NCBI GenBank assembly: GCA_035772405.1
Contig: JAYKKM010000040.1
Location: 124,001-188,000 of the forward strand
Direction: 5' to 3'
Length of the DNA stretch: 64,000 bases
Origin: Chrysogorgia sp. JL179-B06
Lineage: Eukaryota; Cnidaria; Anthozoa; Scleralcyonacea; Chrysogorgiidae
Below are positions 54,501-64,000 of the stretch, in pieces. A program made the position numbers and the translations under genes. Under the pieces are notes generated by a model. It was not told the DNA's origin. It saw only the letters and a list, made by a program, of their open reading frames with translations, and made no database searches. Positions within the stretch are counted from its first letter, which is position 1, and each line of letters begins with the position of its first letter.

Positions 54501-57500
54501 AGATATGCTCCATTTTAATTGCTAAAATGTTAGTTACCAGATGTTCGTACAGGGATGAAAACTGTATAATCCAGACCAAACTTTAATTTATCTAGTTTCT
54601 AGTTGTTGATTAATGTTGGCAGGCACGGCCGCATATTTCTTTGAAGTTGGTGTACTATTATAAAAATAGTGCGTAGGATGTGTAATTATTTCATCAATTT
54701 ATACTCTTCACTCTACGACGAATGGTTTCGAAATGTTAGACCTCCTACATATTATTTTGATATTGTAGTACACCAACCCCTTTTAGGGGGGTGTTTATAT
54801 GGAGGAGGGCTAGCCCTCTTGGTAGGGCTAGCCCTCCTTACCGAGATCCCGCCTCTCAGTAAAACCATATGTAAAATTTGTTTTCGTTTATATGAGAGGA
54901 GGGCCAGCCCTCCTTTGCGAGATCTCGCTATTGACTACCTGGGATCTCACCTACGAGGGCTGGGAATTTTCCATGTAAACGCACTAAAGAGGGCTGGCAA
55001 GTCAAAGCTCCGTACACGCGACAAAGTTGGTCTTTGCCCGTATATTTTTAGACAACTCTATTTCACAAGTTCTGTTTGTTCATATACGTATAGGTTTTAA
55101 ATTGAAAACATGTGCGGGAAAATGCGATTCAGCGGGTTTAGTGGGAAAATACATGTTGTCAACTCGGTAAACAAGTCAGCCCTCCTAGAAGGGCTAGAAT
55201 ATTCCCAATGTAAACGCGAGGTGAAATCCATCCTGCGAGAGGCTTCGCTCTAGGCTTCGTCGAAGATGGATGTCTTCCTGTAGAGATTTGAGAGTCGGGG
55301 CGATGTATAAATATGTATATGATGTTTGACTATTCTGACCGCGTCTCAATAGCTCAGTGGTTAGAGCGCCGATGTGTTGATTCGGAGACCTCAGGTTCGA
55401 TTCACGGTTGGGGCAGTGAGATTTTTCATATACATATATTTGACCAATATTTTATTATATAGATATCGAAGAAATACCAGGTTTTCGCATATTCAGGAAA
55501 AATTATATTTTCACATGTGACGATAAAAATGATATATTCATTGTTCGCATATAATTTCATAATAATAATAATAAAGATATAATTTTCACATGTGATCAAG
55601 TAGTTTCCCAACGTAACCAGGTGATATTAAAACAGAAATAGTTTGACGCTACTCTGGCTTTAAAACGTTTTTTGAACGTAACTTTAAAAGTTACTGTCCA
55701 GGCCCAACGTTTCGACACTCCAATCTAGTGTCTTCATCAGGGGTGATCGTTGTAAAGTTAGGATCCCTATTTATACCCAACCGATGATGACGTTATCTAT
55801 TAACAAGATGTAAATAAGCTTCTGGTAATAAACCACCGTCATCGCGATTCACCCCTGATGAAGACACTAGATTGTTGAAACGTTGGGCATGGACAGTAAC
55901 TTTTAAAGTTACGTTCAAAAAACTTTTTAAGCCAGAGTAGCGTCAAACTATGTCTGATTTATCTCAAGGGTTTGCCTTGTTTAACCACATGCATAAAGTG
56001 TTTTTTTCTTTCCTTAAGGTGTCTGTTTAAGTCACAGCATTATTATCCAAAGGCAATTGCTGGATTTTCTCTTCAAAAACGAAACTCACAACTTGTTACC
56101 AATTGTAAACCACAGCGATAGTGTTACAGTAAAGTTTTTTATCACATTAATTAAAATAAAGGATGTGGTAAGTCAAATATTGCTGTTTAATATCTAGTGA
56201 GTATAAAAATTCATACGAAAGCCATAACCTGACAACAAATATATAATAATATACAATATACAATATACAATATACAATATATAATATACAATATACAATA
56301 TACAATATATAATATATAATATACAATATACAATATATAATATACAATATATAATATACAATATACAATATACAATATAATATATAATATACAATATACA
56401 ATATAATATATAATATACAATATAACAATATAATATATAATATACAATATACAATATACAATACAATATATAATATACAATATACAATATACAATATATA
56501 ATATACAATGTACAATATACAATATATAATATATATACAATATACAATATACAATATACAATATACAATATAATATATAATATATAATATACAATATATA
56601 ATATATAATATACAACATACAATATACAATATACAATATACAATATATAATATACAATATACAATATAATATATAATATACAATATACAATATACAATAT
56701 ATAATATACAATATATATATAATATACAATATACAATATACAATATAATATATAATATACAATATACAATATAATATACAACATACAATATACAATATAC
56801 AATATATAATATACAATATATAATATACAATATACAATATACAATATACTATATACAATATACAATATACAATATATAATATACAATATACAATATACAA
56901 TATAATATATAATATATAATATACAATATACAATATATAATATATAATATATAATATATAATATACAATATACAATATATAATATATAATATACAATATA
57001 CAATATATAATATACAATATACAATATATAATATATAATATACAATATACAATATACAATATATAATATACATTATACAATATACAATAAAGTTTGGGAG
57101 ATGTAGTACTCTCTAAAAATTGACAGAAATAATTTTGAATGTGAAATTGAACCTGATTTTTTTTCCAGAATGCGAAAGAACAAACTATCCAAGCTCATGT
57201 GTGGATTACACAGGTATATGTAACTAAACATCATTAATATGTTATATGATATACGTTTATTATTTATTTATTATTATGTTTTATAAAAATTTCATGAGCC
57301 ATACTAATAAAAATCTGTTCATATACTTTTAATTTTTTGAGATATGGACAAACCCTTTTTTAAAATGGGATCATAATGATAGTTTCATGAATATATCTTC
57401 AATCAACGTGAAAGCTGATAAAATATGGGTTCCAGATATCATAATATATAATAAGTAAGTAAAGAACATGTTGAAGTACAAATCAAATACCCTAAAAGGT

Positions 57501-60402
57501 TGCTGTATAATGCCAAAATAACGTGTATACAGGAGGTGTAAAGGTTTTGAGCGTAGGCCCTTCATCAGAGGGTCTAAACTAGATGTTGTAGTTGTCTAGT
57601 GGTTACCACATATGTCTATATGAGCTGGATGACACAGGGTCTTAAAAATAATTGAGGAGAAACTTCTGCCTTTGCAATAATACCAGAAAATGGTAAGACT
57701 TTGGGGTCTTCTCGTAGGCCCTTCGTCAGAGGGTCTAAACTAGATGTTGTAGTGGTCTAGTGGTTACCACATATGTCTATATGAGCTGGGGGAGACAGGT
57801 TCAAATCCTGACTCAGACCACCACTCAGGGTCTTAAAAATAATTGAGGAGAAACTTCTGCCTTTGCAATAATACCAGAAAATGGTAAGACTTTGGGGTCT
57901 TCTCGTAGTGCCTGTTGGGTATTCCGTTCACCTAAAAGAGTAATAAACAAAAAATCCCTGAAATATTAAGCTATTTTTACTCGCTGACGAAGGGCTTTCG
58001 CTCCAAACGTTAACCTTTTACACTTTTCAGTATTTTGATAAAATACACAAAACGGTAAATCTGAATAACGTAAACATATTTATTGAGAATTCAACGTTTT
58101 GACTAGCTTGAAGTCATCATCAGGAATGCTAACGAGTTGACTTTACAGCAGTATATATATATAAGCAGCATTCCTGATGATCAGCATTCCTGATGATGAC
58201 TTCAAGCTAGTCAAAATGTTGAATTCTCAATAAATATGTTTACGTTATTCGGAGTCACCGTTATCGTGTATTTTATCAAAATACTTAGTGGTTCCCGTAA
58301 ATTTCAGTATTTGATTTTATAGAATACCATTACAGGATGTCTAGTGTTGAACAGAATATTTGTTATGATTCAAAATTAACTCTGTCGTTGTATAGTGTAT
58401 AGGATATCACATCAGATAAAACTAGATTTGATAATTATAAAATGCTTCTCGTTTATGTAGCGTTGACGAACAAGACCGTATTGGTGGAGGACCAGAAACA
58501 TACAAGACTCTTGTGACTTTACATCGTAATGGTACCAACTTCTGGTCCAGTCCTGCGTTGTTTAAGACAATATGTTCAATAGACGTCTCATACTTTCCGC
58601 TTGACAAACAACTATGTCGGTTAACGTTTGGTTCATGGACGTATGATTCCACACAACTTAAAATTGAAAATGATAGCGTCAAATTTCCAACTTCGAATTA
58701 CATCAAGAATGGTGAATGGGCAATCTATGAAGTAGTAACTGAAATGGATGAGAAACACAGAGACAACAAGACGTATATGCTAGTAACGTTAAAAATCGAT
58801 ATGACAAGACAGTGTCTTGATTATTTGATCAACTTGGTGATTCCCTGTCTGATGATATCTTCCATGATTTTCCTTGGTAAATGTTATTCATTATATGATC
58901 ATGCTTGCGACGAGTTAGTGCTAGACCAGTTTTGTATTTTGAACGTCAGATGGAGCTGTCATTAATTCCACCAGGGAGGGGGGCAGAAGGAAAAGTGCTG
59001 GGCCATGAAACTATAAATCAAAAGTTGGTGGGGCTACGAAAACATTTGGAAAACCTTTGATGCGCCATGAAACCTTTTCGATTAGTATCAAAAGTAATCG
59101 AAGAAAACAGATATTTATAACATACGAATTGATATACGCTATGTAAGTCCAAGAAATATCCATATCACACCCAAAGAAAAGTTGTTTTGAGAACCCCTTG
59201 CCCCCAGAAATTATGTACAGTTTGGATTTCAATGGTTCGAGACTAAGAGTTCAGGAATGCGAAAACCCGGCTGAAAACAAAGTTGATTGTTTTCCTTACT
59301 CTATATGACAGACTACCCTCAAGGTCCCTCAGTTCCCAGCACTCCTGTGTTGTCGGTATGAATGAAGATTTAAGATGTACTGGGCCACGAAACTTAAACA
59401 AAATGTATCATGAAACCATCTAGGGAAATTTGGTTGGGTCATGAAACTTTAACAAGAATTTTCAGTTTTCCTTCCCCCTCCATAATGACAACATAATAAC
59501 AACTCCATAATGCCATACGGTTCTTAATTCAGAAATTTAAAAAAATGGCGCATACGTTTTTCAAAATGTATTAGTACTTATTTGGCATTATAAAAATGGC
59601 GTCTAGGCCTTATATAACAACAACAATATTTATGAAGTCAAAATTGTTTCTCTTTTAAGGTTTCATCTTGCCTCCCGAATCTGGAGAACGAATTGGTCTT
59701 GGCATCACTGTCCTCTTGGCCATGACTGTATTTCAACAACTGACTGCAGAAATTATGCCATCATACGACTTTCCTCTTCTTGGTCAGTACTACTTCGCTA
59801 TATTAATCGAGCTCGGTTTAGCTCTGTTCGTAACAACCATTATCTTGAATTTCTACCATCGAACCAACAGACATATGCCTGGCTGGCTTCGAGTCATAAT
59901 ATTCGATTGGCTGGCACGTGTTGTCTTTCTTTACGAATCTGCGAAAAAATGCAGAAACACGCAAAATAAAACGCTCAATGGAGGCATGAGAGAGAATGTC
60001 GAGGCGGTTATAAATAACGGTTACGTCATTGGGGAACAACATCCTGTTTGCGACCGAGGGACGCAGTTTGAGAATGGTTGCGAGATTGAAGAGAGAGCAC
60101 GTGTGAACACAACAAACATAAACAAAGCAGCCGCTGATCAAAATGTTATGAAACTTACGCTCGGCTCCATCGGAAGTGAGCTGAACCCGAATAAACAAAC
60201 CGAGAAAGGCACGTTCACTGACGAGACTGGAGCGACGGTTAGCGAAGAAGAAATGCGCATTCGTCACAAGCAGTGGACACTTGCTGCCATAATCCTTGAT
60301 CGCTTTTTCCTGTGGGTTTCTATTTTTATCGGCATTGTTACAGGGTTAGTCATGTTCCTTCGCGCTCCAGCGGTCTGGGAAGATCGTCCAGAGTTAGGAT
60401 GA
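51550..60402 (+). CDS. Nicotinic acetylcholine receptor-like Cys-loop channel subunit (6 exons, 505 aa)
   Basis: A pentameric ligand-gated cation channel subunit of the plasma membrane. Exons: 51550-51601, 56019-56167, 57169-57213, 57342-57454, 58461-58876, 59660-60402, all in phase. Residues 1-22 or so are a hydrophobic signal peptide. The extracellular domain shows HVWITQIWTNPFLKWD, ADKIWVPDIIIYN and the Cys loop C158-C172 with FPLD. TM1 is about 237-260. TM2 starts E268-R269 and reads GLGITVLLAMTVF; the -1' glutamate and 9' leucine support cation selectivity. TM3 is near 298-320, followed by an intracellular loop of about 150 residues. TM4 is about 470-492 (LDRFFLWVSIFIGIVTG). The loop C region (EMDEKHRDNKTYM) lacks the vicinal cysteines, so this is a non-alpha-type or divergent subunit. 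Intron 1 (4.4 kb) is full of repeats. A second subunit gene follows in the same orientation. AATAAA at about 60976 is a candidate poly(A) signal. Confidence 0.94.
53325..53765 (+). pseudogene. CR1/jockey-type RT C-terminal fragment in receptor intron 1
   Basis: A 146-codon frame reads YKQRLISLNLLPISYWHEYL, DLIFFFKAVNNL, RTTRI, FQRSFFSRMCRTWNVLPLHM and TKFKSY. This is the typical tail of CR1-group reverse transcriptase polyproteins (tyrosine-lysine-RL..LLPL.YWHE.LDL.FFFK). The 5' end is truncated and it lacks the catalytic core. It lies in intron 1, on the same strand as the gene. Confidence 0.85.
54036..54296 (+). mobile_element. tRNA-derived SINE (copy 3) in receptor intron 1
   Basis: CCAGCTGTTGTGGTCTAGTG head with AGGTTCAAATCC B box, the shared body and a tail ending CCTAAAAGAGTGAATAATAA. 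Highly similar to the 48821 copy. Confidence 0.88.
54770..55220. mobile_element. MITE with AGGAGGGCTAGCCCTC subterminal words
   Basis: The left segment (54785-54960) holds AGGAGGGCTAGCCCTC, AGGGCTAGCCCTCC and AGGAGGGCCAGCCCTCC next to TTTATATG. The right segment (55170-55220) holds AGCCCTCCTAGAAGGGCTAG followed by TGTAAACGCG. The layout (subterminal words next to TTTACATG-like ends) resembles the 35640-36260 Harbinger-like remnant. It is non-coding. Confidence 0.6.
55231..55441 (+). repeat. Repeat family with 3' tRNA-like module, copy A
   Basis: The body TGGATGTCTTCCTGTAGAGA, TTTGAGAGTCGGGG, TGTATAAATATGTATATGAT precedes a 72-nt tRNA-like module at 55343-55414: acceptor GTCTCAA/TTGGGGC (with G-U pairs), D arm TAGCTCAGTGGTTAGAGCG, anticodon loop with GTT, T loop GGTTCGATTC. 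T-stem mismatches argue against a working tRNA-Asn. Copy B is at 61605-61830 (-). Confidence 0.72.
55630..55962. mobile_element. Inverted pair of PLE family 1 termini in receptor intron 1
   Basis: A reverse copy (55640-55855, GCCAGAGTAGCG tract through TTATTACCAGAAGCTTATTT reversed) abuts a forward copy of the terminal about 110 bases (55849-55960). Thus two 3' ends face outward. The forward copy has lost most of stem II (AGATTGTTGAAAC). Confidence 0.82.
55702..55747 (-). ncRNA. Candidate hammerhead ribozyme (PLE family 1, copy 4)
   Basis: On the minus strand: ACCC, CTGATGA, A, GACACT, AGATTGG, AGTGTC, GAAAC, GTT, GGGC. Stem II and the core are intact, and stem I has three Watson-Crick pairs. 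The forward neighbour at 55852-55890 lacks the 3' strand of stem II and should be inactive. Confidence 0.65.
56236..57092. repeat. ATATACA/ATATATA minisatellite in receptor intron 2
   Basis: About 850 bases of TATACAATATACAATATATA units with a 7-8-bp period, entirely A/T plus C. Minus-strand frames in all phases read Ile/Tyr/Leu/Val artefacts. It ends about 75 bases before exon 3. Confidence 0.95.
57554..57950 (+). repeat. Tandem duplication of a PLE-terminus/SINE junction in receptor intron 4
   Basis: Two direct copies (57554-57713 and 57714-57906) each start GTAGGCCCTTCNTCAGAGGG, TCTAAAC (decayed PLE terminus), run into the SINE head GTCTAGTGGTTACCACATAT, and end GGTAAGACTTTGGGGTCTTC. The first copy lost about 34 bases including the B box. 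The second continues to the SINE tail CCTAAAAGAGTAATAAAC. Confidence 0.82.
57975..58295. mobile_element. Degenerate PLE termini, inverted pair in receptor intron 4
   Basis: 57976-58012 reads CTGACGA, GGGC/GCTC stem, then CAAAC where GAAAC is expected. 58060-58125 and 58180-58265 form an inverted pair (ACGTAAACATATTTATTGAG and its complement) with CCTGATGATGACTTCAAGCT and CAAAATGTT, a further decayed hammerhead-like pattern. Separated by a TATATATATATA tract. Confidence 0.55.
58877..59659. other. Receptor intron 5, no feature recognised
   Basis: Unique-looking intron between the TM1 exon and the TM2-TM4 exon. A GGGCCATGAAAC/GGGCCACGAAAC/GGGTCATGAAAC word recurs near 59000, 59380 and 59445, suggesting an old duplication. 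No frame is protein-like. Confidence 0.4.
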
Positions 60403-60407
60403 TTAAA

Positions 60408-60465
60408 TGACGTCATCGTAAAGTAAATGACGTCATCTTGAATGACGTCATCTTGAATGACGTCA
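60408..60465 (+). promoter_or_regulatory. Four TGACGTCA (CRE) palindromes right after the receptor stop
   Basis: Perfect TGACGTCA octamers at 60408-60415, 60428-60435, 60443-60450 and 60458-60465, spaced 20, 15 and 15 bases, each within AATGACGTCATC. The block starts 5 bases after the TGA stop, so it would lie in the 3' UTR. TGACGTCA is the CREB/ATF site, but a tandem-repeat origin (15-bp unit) is equally possible. Confidence 0.6.
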
Positions 60466-60482
60466 TCTTTACATAATTAACA

Positions 60483-61369
60483 TCGTTTTAAACATGATTT
60501 GACAAATAACCTCACTCAGAAGGTTAGCTGTAAATATTATCCAAAATATTTGTATCAAGTAAAATATGCTTTATATATCATATATCAGTCTGAATGTTAC
60601 TCCTAGTTGTTGTTCTTAGATTCCTTCAAGAGCTGGATTTCAGCTCTCTACTTTTAACTTGTGATCTGCTCTCTTCGGTCGCCTTCCTTTGTCTAATAAG
60701 CTCTCGGCTAAATCCGTTCCGGCTGGGGGCTCATGTGACTGAGGGGAGCGATCGGGAGGGGTGGATCGTGGGGCGAAGGTGATGAGTGGAAATGCCATGC
60801 ATAATGTTGGACTGCTTTTTCGTATTTATTATCGTTGTACTATTTTTCTTGTATTATTGTGTTATAACCACAGTAATTGGCGATTGCTGTTGCGGTTTTA
60901 CAAGCCTTGTAATGAATATAGGATCTTTTTAAATGTAAATTTCACTACATAAACCACATAATCAAGGCGAAGTTAAATAAAATAAAATATCATGTTGAGT
61001 TAGTAGAACAGAGAAATGAAATGAATGTAATATAGAAATAAATAATGTTAGCACACTGTTTTTTATTTATCAGTTATACACTCTTTCATCGCATTCACAA
61101 TTTGTTTCTTTTGACATTTTCAACATTGTAAATAATCTAACAATTTAATATCTTGAGCACTTCCTGTATTGTATGTTGATAAATAAATCTCCTGGAAATT
61201 TAGTGCACTAAACTCTGCGTTTTCTATTTTGTGTTTTGTCAGCGTATTTGAAGTATATCTTCTAACGATTACCGCGTTGTCAAATCCAATCACTGATAGG
61301 CAGTATATATATATATGAATCTAACCAGTGTATTATTGTAGCCTTCGCTCTCTATCTTGTTCTTCATTG
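60483..61369. other. Receptor 3' flank, no further gene recognised
   Basis: AT-rich DNA with AAATAAAATAAAAT at 60975-60988, a plausible polyadenylation region for the upstream receptor gene. Small frames here have no recognisable family. Confidence 0.45.
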
Positions 61370-61535
61370 TCTTTTGTTCCTTGCATCGCTCAATGACATC
61401 AAAATTAAAAAGAACCTGTTGGCATCGACTTAGCCGTCGAGCAAACTCCGGAATGACACAAAATGCGGCATTCAGAAGCATAAAATACGAAAATGAAAAC
61501 TATATTTCTCGAGTACAAGAGCAGATACCGTAAAA
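61370..61535. mobile_element. MITE family with TTTCTCGAGTACAAGAGCAG end (copy 2)
   Basis: Shares ATCGCTCAATGACATC-like, GCCGTCGAGCAAACTC, TTCAGAAGCATAAAATACGA and TTTCTCGAGTACAAGAGCAG with 16110-16400. It is shorter and lacks part of the palindrome. Confidence 0.7.
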
Positions 61536-61604
61536 TTACACGAATCGGATACTAATTTTAACCTTATCCTGTACACCTATGTTTAGATTCAGATGTTCAA
61601 ATAT

Positions 61605-61830
61605 ATGTATATGAAAAATCTGACTGCCCCAACCGGGAATCGAACCCGAGGTCTCCGAATCAACGCATCGGCGCTCTAACTACTGAGCTATTGCTCGATA
61701 CACGATCAAAACAGTTAAACATCATATACATATTTATACATCTCCCCGACTCTCAAATCTCTACAGGAAGACATCCATCTTAGACGAAGTAGCTAGAGAG
61801 AAGCCTCTCGCAGAACATCCTCGTGTAGCG
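61605..61830 (-). repeat. Repeat family with 3' tRNA-like module, copy B
   Basis: Minus-strand body AGATGGATGTCTTCCTGTAG, AGATTTGAGAGTCGGGG, TGTATAAATATGTATATGAT, then a tRNA-like module (61625-61697) with TAGCTCAGTAGTTAGAGCG, a CGTTGA anticodon-loop segment and a well-paired T arm around GGTTCGATTCC. The acceptor stem is poorly paired. About 88% similar by eye to copy A over 200 bases. Confidence 0.75.
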
Positions 61831-62190
61831 AGCTTATTGTATAGAGGAGTGGCGAATTGTCAGTTCGGTGAAGGTAATTGGCGTGAAATCACTTTTATTG
61901 GATATGTTAGCTTGTTTTGTAGCTAAAAGGATGACCCAAAACACTAAGACCTTTCTAACCTATCCTTATCGTAACCAAAAATAAAGATCAGACAAAAACA
62001 GAGAGGTCCTTTTGGATCATCTCGTATATAACTCTATATATATAACTCTCTCTATATATATATAGCCACATGGGGCGCAGACTATGTAACCCCAGCTTGC
62101 TTGGCATTTAGCCTCCTCTGCAGGCAACTCTGTGGCTTCTTTTTTCCGATTCAAATAGCTCCCAAGGCTGTGCGAGCAATGTTTTCGTTG

Positions 62191-62262
62191 GGATTGCAGG
62201 GAAATATAGGGATTACAGGGAAGTATAGGGATTGCAGGGAAGTATAGGGATTGCAGGGCCGC
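62191..62262. repeat. 19-bp minisatellite
   Basis: Four copies of GGGATTGCAGGGAAGTATA. Nothing else was recognised between this array and the start of the second receptor gene at 62743. Confidence 0.85.
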
Positions 62263-62742
62263 TGAGAGCCAAGATAGGCCCAGGGGAAGGTGGGGTCATG
62301 CTTTTTCACGGGCCGCTAAATGCCCTAGAAGCTTCTCATTCTATATGTACGATTTGCATGATAGTTGGGGCAGTCGCCTCGGCTATCCCCCCTGTCACAA
62401 TCCCTCAGCCCTTGGTCGACGAATGGAAGCTATTTGACTTGGAAAAAAGAAGTCACAGAGTTGCCTGCGCTGAGGCTACTTGGCATTGCATAATGTATTC
62501 AGTCTAATTTGAATTTCAAAATATCAGTTTTGACACCCTGAACGTCTAAATCAATAAAGCTTTGCTTTGACGCCTGCTGTTGTACTATATAGTAGTTGTG
62601 CCGACAATTATAGATTTAATAATTTAAGATATTGGATTGGTTGCCATGCTAAGACGTCTATAGTGACGCAAAATATAATTTCTATATTCATAGAAACGAC
62701 TTGAATGTTGCTTCTTTTTATTGAAACTTTGTTGCAGAAAGA

Positions 62743-63385
62743 ATGAATATTATCTGGGTTATTCCTATAAGGCTTGTGCTTTTATCAGGTAAGCTTTGAT
62801 CGTTGTTGCTGTAGTGGGAAAGTCGCGGTAAATGAAGTGGTTTTACGTGTAACGATGTGGGTAATATTGGGCTGATATTGACATTATTTGTACTTTTTAT
62901 TCAGCATCTATAACTGCAATGATTTTATATATCAATTTTTCAAAATAATACGCGCCAAGATACTTTTACCATGAAGTGTGTAGAGTTGTTGCTGAAAATA
63001 TTTTGTCTATTTTAGTGAAGACAATCTTGGCCATTTTATTATATTCTATGAACAATTAAACAATGTTTTGACATGTCTGGGGTAGCTAGTTACAAAGTAC
63101 GATAATTTTCAGAAAAATTGGTTTTTACAGCGCATATAAAACATTGTTGATTATAAATATATGGCAATATGTTCAAATATTGTCATCTGCGAAAAGCAAA
63201 TAAAACGAAATATATGTTTTAAAATTTCAGTCTCTTGTTTTGGAATGGCTGGAAATGTCACCGAGCAAGAACGGTTATATGAATATCTTTTGGCGCAGTA
63301 TGAGAAACAGCCACGACATGTGAAAGATCCAACGAAACCTCTGAAGATATTCTTTACTTTTGAGCTCGTTAAAGTGCACGAAGTG
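62743..63385 (+). CDS. Second nicotinic-type Cys-loop receptor subunit, first two exons (runs off window)
   Basis: Exon 1 62743-62788 encodes MNIIWVIPIRLVLLS, a signal peptide. Exon 2 63231-63385 continues in phase: TEQERLYEYLLAQYEKQPR, VKDPTKPLKIFFTFELVKVH, EV. This matches the start of the nicotinic-receptor ligand-binding domain (the ERL...L...Y...RPV..P..PV.V.F...L family pattern). The exon structure mirrors that of the upstream receptor gene: a short signal-peptide exon with phase-1 donor, then an exon ending at the same V-GT position. The short third exon was not found before the window ends, so everything from the third exon on lies outside. A tandem paralogue is the simplest reading. 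Confidence 0.85.
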
Positions 63386-64000
63386 GTACGTAAAATCGTC
63401 ATGACACCTGCATCAAATATTTGTTTGAATGGTTCATTATTTTTCGCTTCCTTTTAATCTCAATAGATATTACCTAAATCCTCCAAAGGCTCCAACATAT
63501 AGAAGATATCGTTATATATTTCCCTTCATGTTAACTTTAAGACATTGTTTGAATTTCTGAAGCTATCTAATTCAAAAAAGATCTAACGAAAGAGATAATT
63601 TATGAAAATAATACCGGACCCGAATGTCGACAAAATGAAAAGTAAACCTTAAAATTTTTACGTCAAAATTAATTTCTTTAGTTCAATTAATTTTCAAATA
63701 CACTACTCTCATCACAAGTTTTCGTTTTAGTGATTGTTGTCACGGATATTCAACTAAGTGAAACGTGTTTGTGTATTTCACTTTGCCGTCCTCTCACATT
63801 ATAATATATGAGCACTTTTTGTCTCACATTATAATATATGAGGCAGGTGTCTTGTTGAAATACAAAGCCTGTTTCTTATGGATATATTTTAATTTGTGAC
63901 AATGCTATCGCTGTCATTAATATTCATAGATATACAGATGAAGAAATGTGATATGTACCTTGGAGCAAACTAAATATATATCTTACCTTTTTTATTTTGG
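63386..64000. other. Intron of second receptor gene, nothing further recognised
   Basis: AT-rich sequence with a small direct repeat (TCTCACATTATAATATATGA at 63794-63813 and 63822-63841). No exon matching the expected 15-codon third exon of the family was seen. Confidence 0.5.

Noticed and set aside
55343..55414. Functional tRNA-Asn (GTT) gene
   Set aside because: The 72-nt length, A and B boxes and acceptor stem fit, but the T stem has two mismatches and the anticodon stem a T-T pair. A sister copy is damaged elsewhere. It was kept as a tRNA-like repeat.
56147..57080. Three overlapping frames up to 289 codons of Ile/Tyr/Leu
   Set aside because: ATATACA minisatellite within the receptor intron. 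No family resemblance and all three frames are open.
59818..60267. 149-codon minus-strand frame
   Set aside because: Antisense to the receptor exon encoding TM2-TM4. No family resemblance.

Overview
The window is genomic DNA from an animal, most likely a cnidarian and perhaps an anthozoan. It carries intron-rich orthologues of bilaterian-type genes, nicotinic-type receptor subunits, a single-exon class A GPCR, and many Penelope-like (PLE), hAT, pogo and foldback elements. The cnidarian placement is inferred from gene content and repeat style. No rRNA, mitochondrial or taxon-specific marker is present. Exon models were built by hand from reading frame, GT/AG sites and homology. Each complete model gives a CDS length divisible by three.

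Layout: 1-450 simple repeat; 551-1585 (-) orphan rhodopsin-class GPCR; 1.6-7.6 kb repeat-rich intergenic DNA; 7615-17482 (+) HPS4, the BLOC-3 subunit (14 exons, 890 aa); 19064-31289 (+) RAD54B, a SNF2-family recombination translocase (28 exons, 890 aa); 31927-35555 (-) MYG1 exonuclease (7 exons, 341 aa), tail to tail with RAD54B; 37434-43956 (+) CASTOR-type cytosolic arginine sensor for mTORC1 (9 exons, 336 aa), head to head with MYG1; 44-51.5 kb gene-free, repeat-rich DNA; 51550-60402 (+) nicotinic receptor-like Cys-loop subunit without the vicinal cysteines (6 exons, 505 aa); 62743 to the window edge (+), the first two exons of a second Cys-loop subunit.

The neighbouring genes do not form one pathway. 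HPS4 (lysosome-related organelles), CASTOR (lysosomal mTORC1 signalling), RAD54B (DNA repair) and MYG1 (RNA processing) look like housekeeping neighbours. The two receptor genes are probably a tandem family.

Most introns are expanded by repeats: minisatellites of 27, 30, 32 and 110 bp, trinucleotide arrays, tRNA- and 5S-rRNA-derived SINEs, palindromic MITEs, two hAT-type remnants in HPS4, a pogo-like element with intact terminal repeats in CASTOR, and several PLE termini. The PLE termini carry hammerhead-ribozyme-like cores. The observations most worth following are these ribozyme candidates, the loss in CASTOR of the aspartate matching human Asp304, an in-frame duplicated splice acceptor in CASTOR, four CRE palindromes just after the receptor stop codon, a repeat family ending in a tRNA-like module, and a nested MITE insertion whose empty site survives elsewhere in the window.
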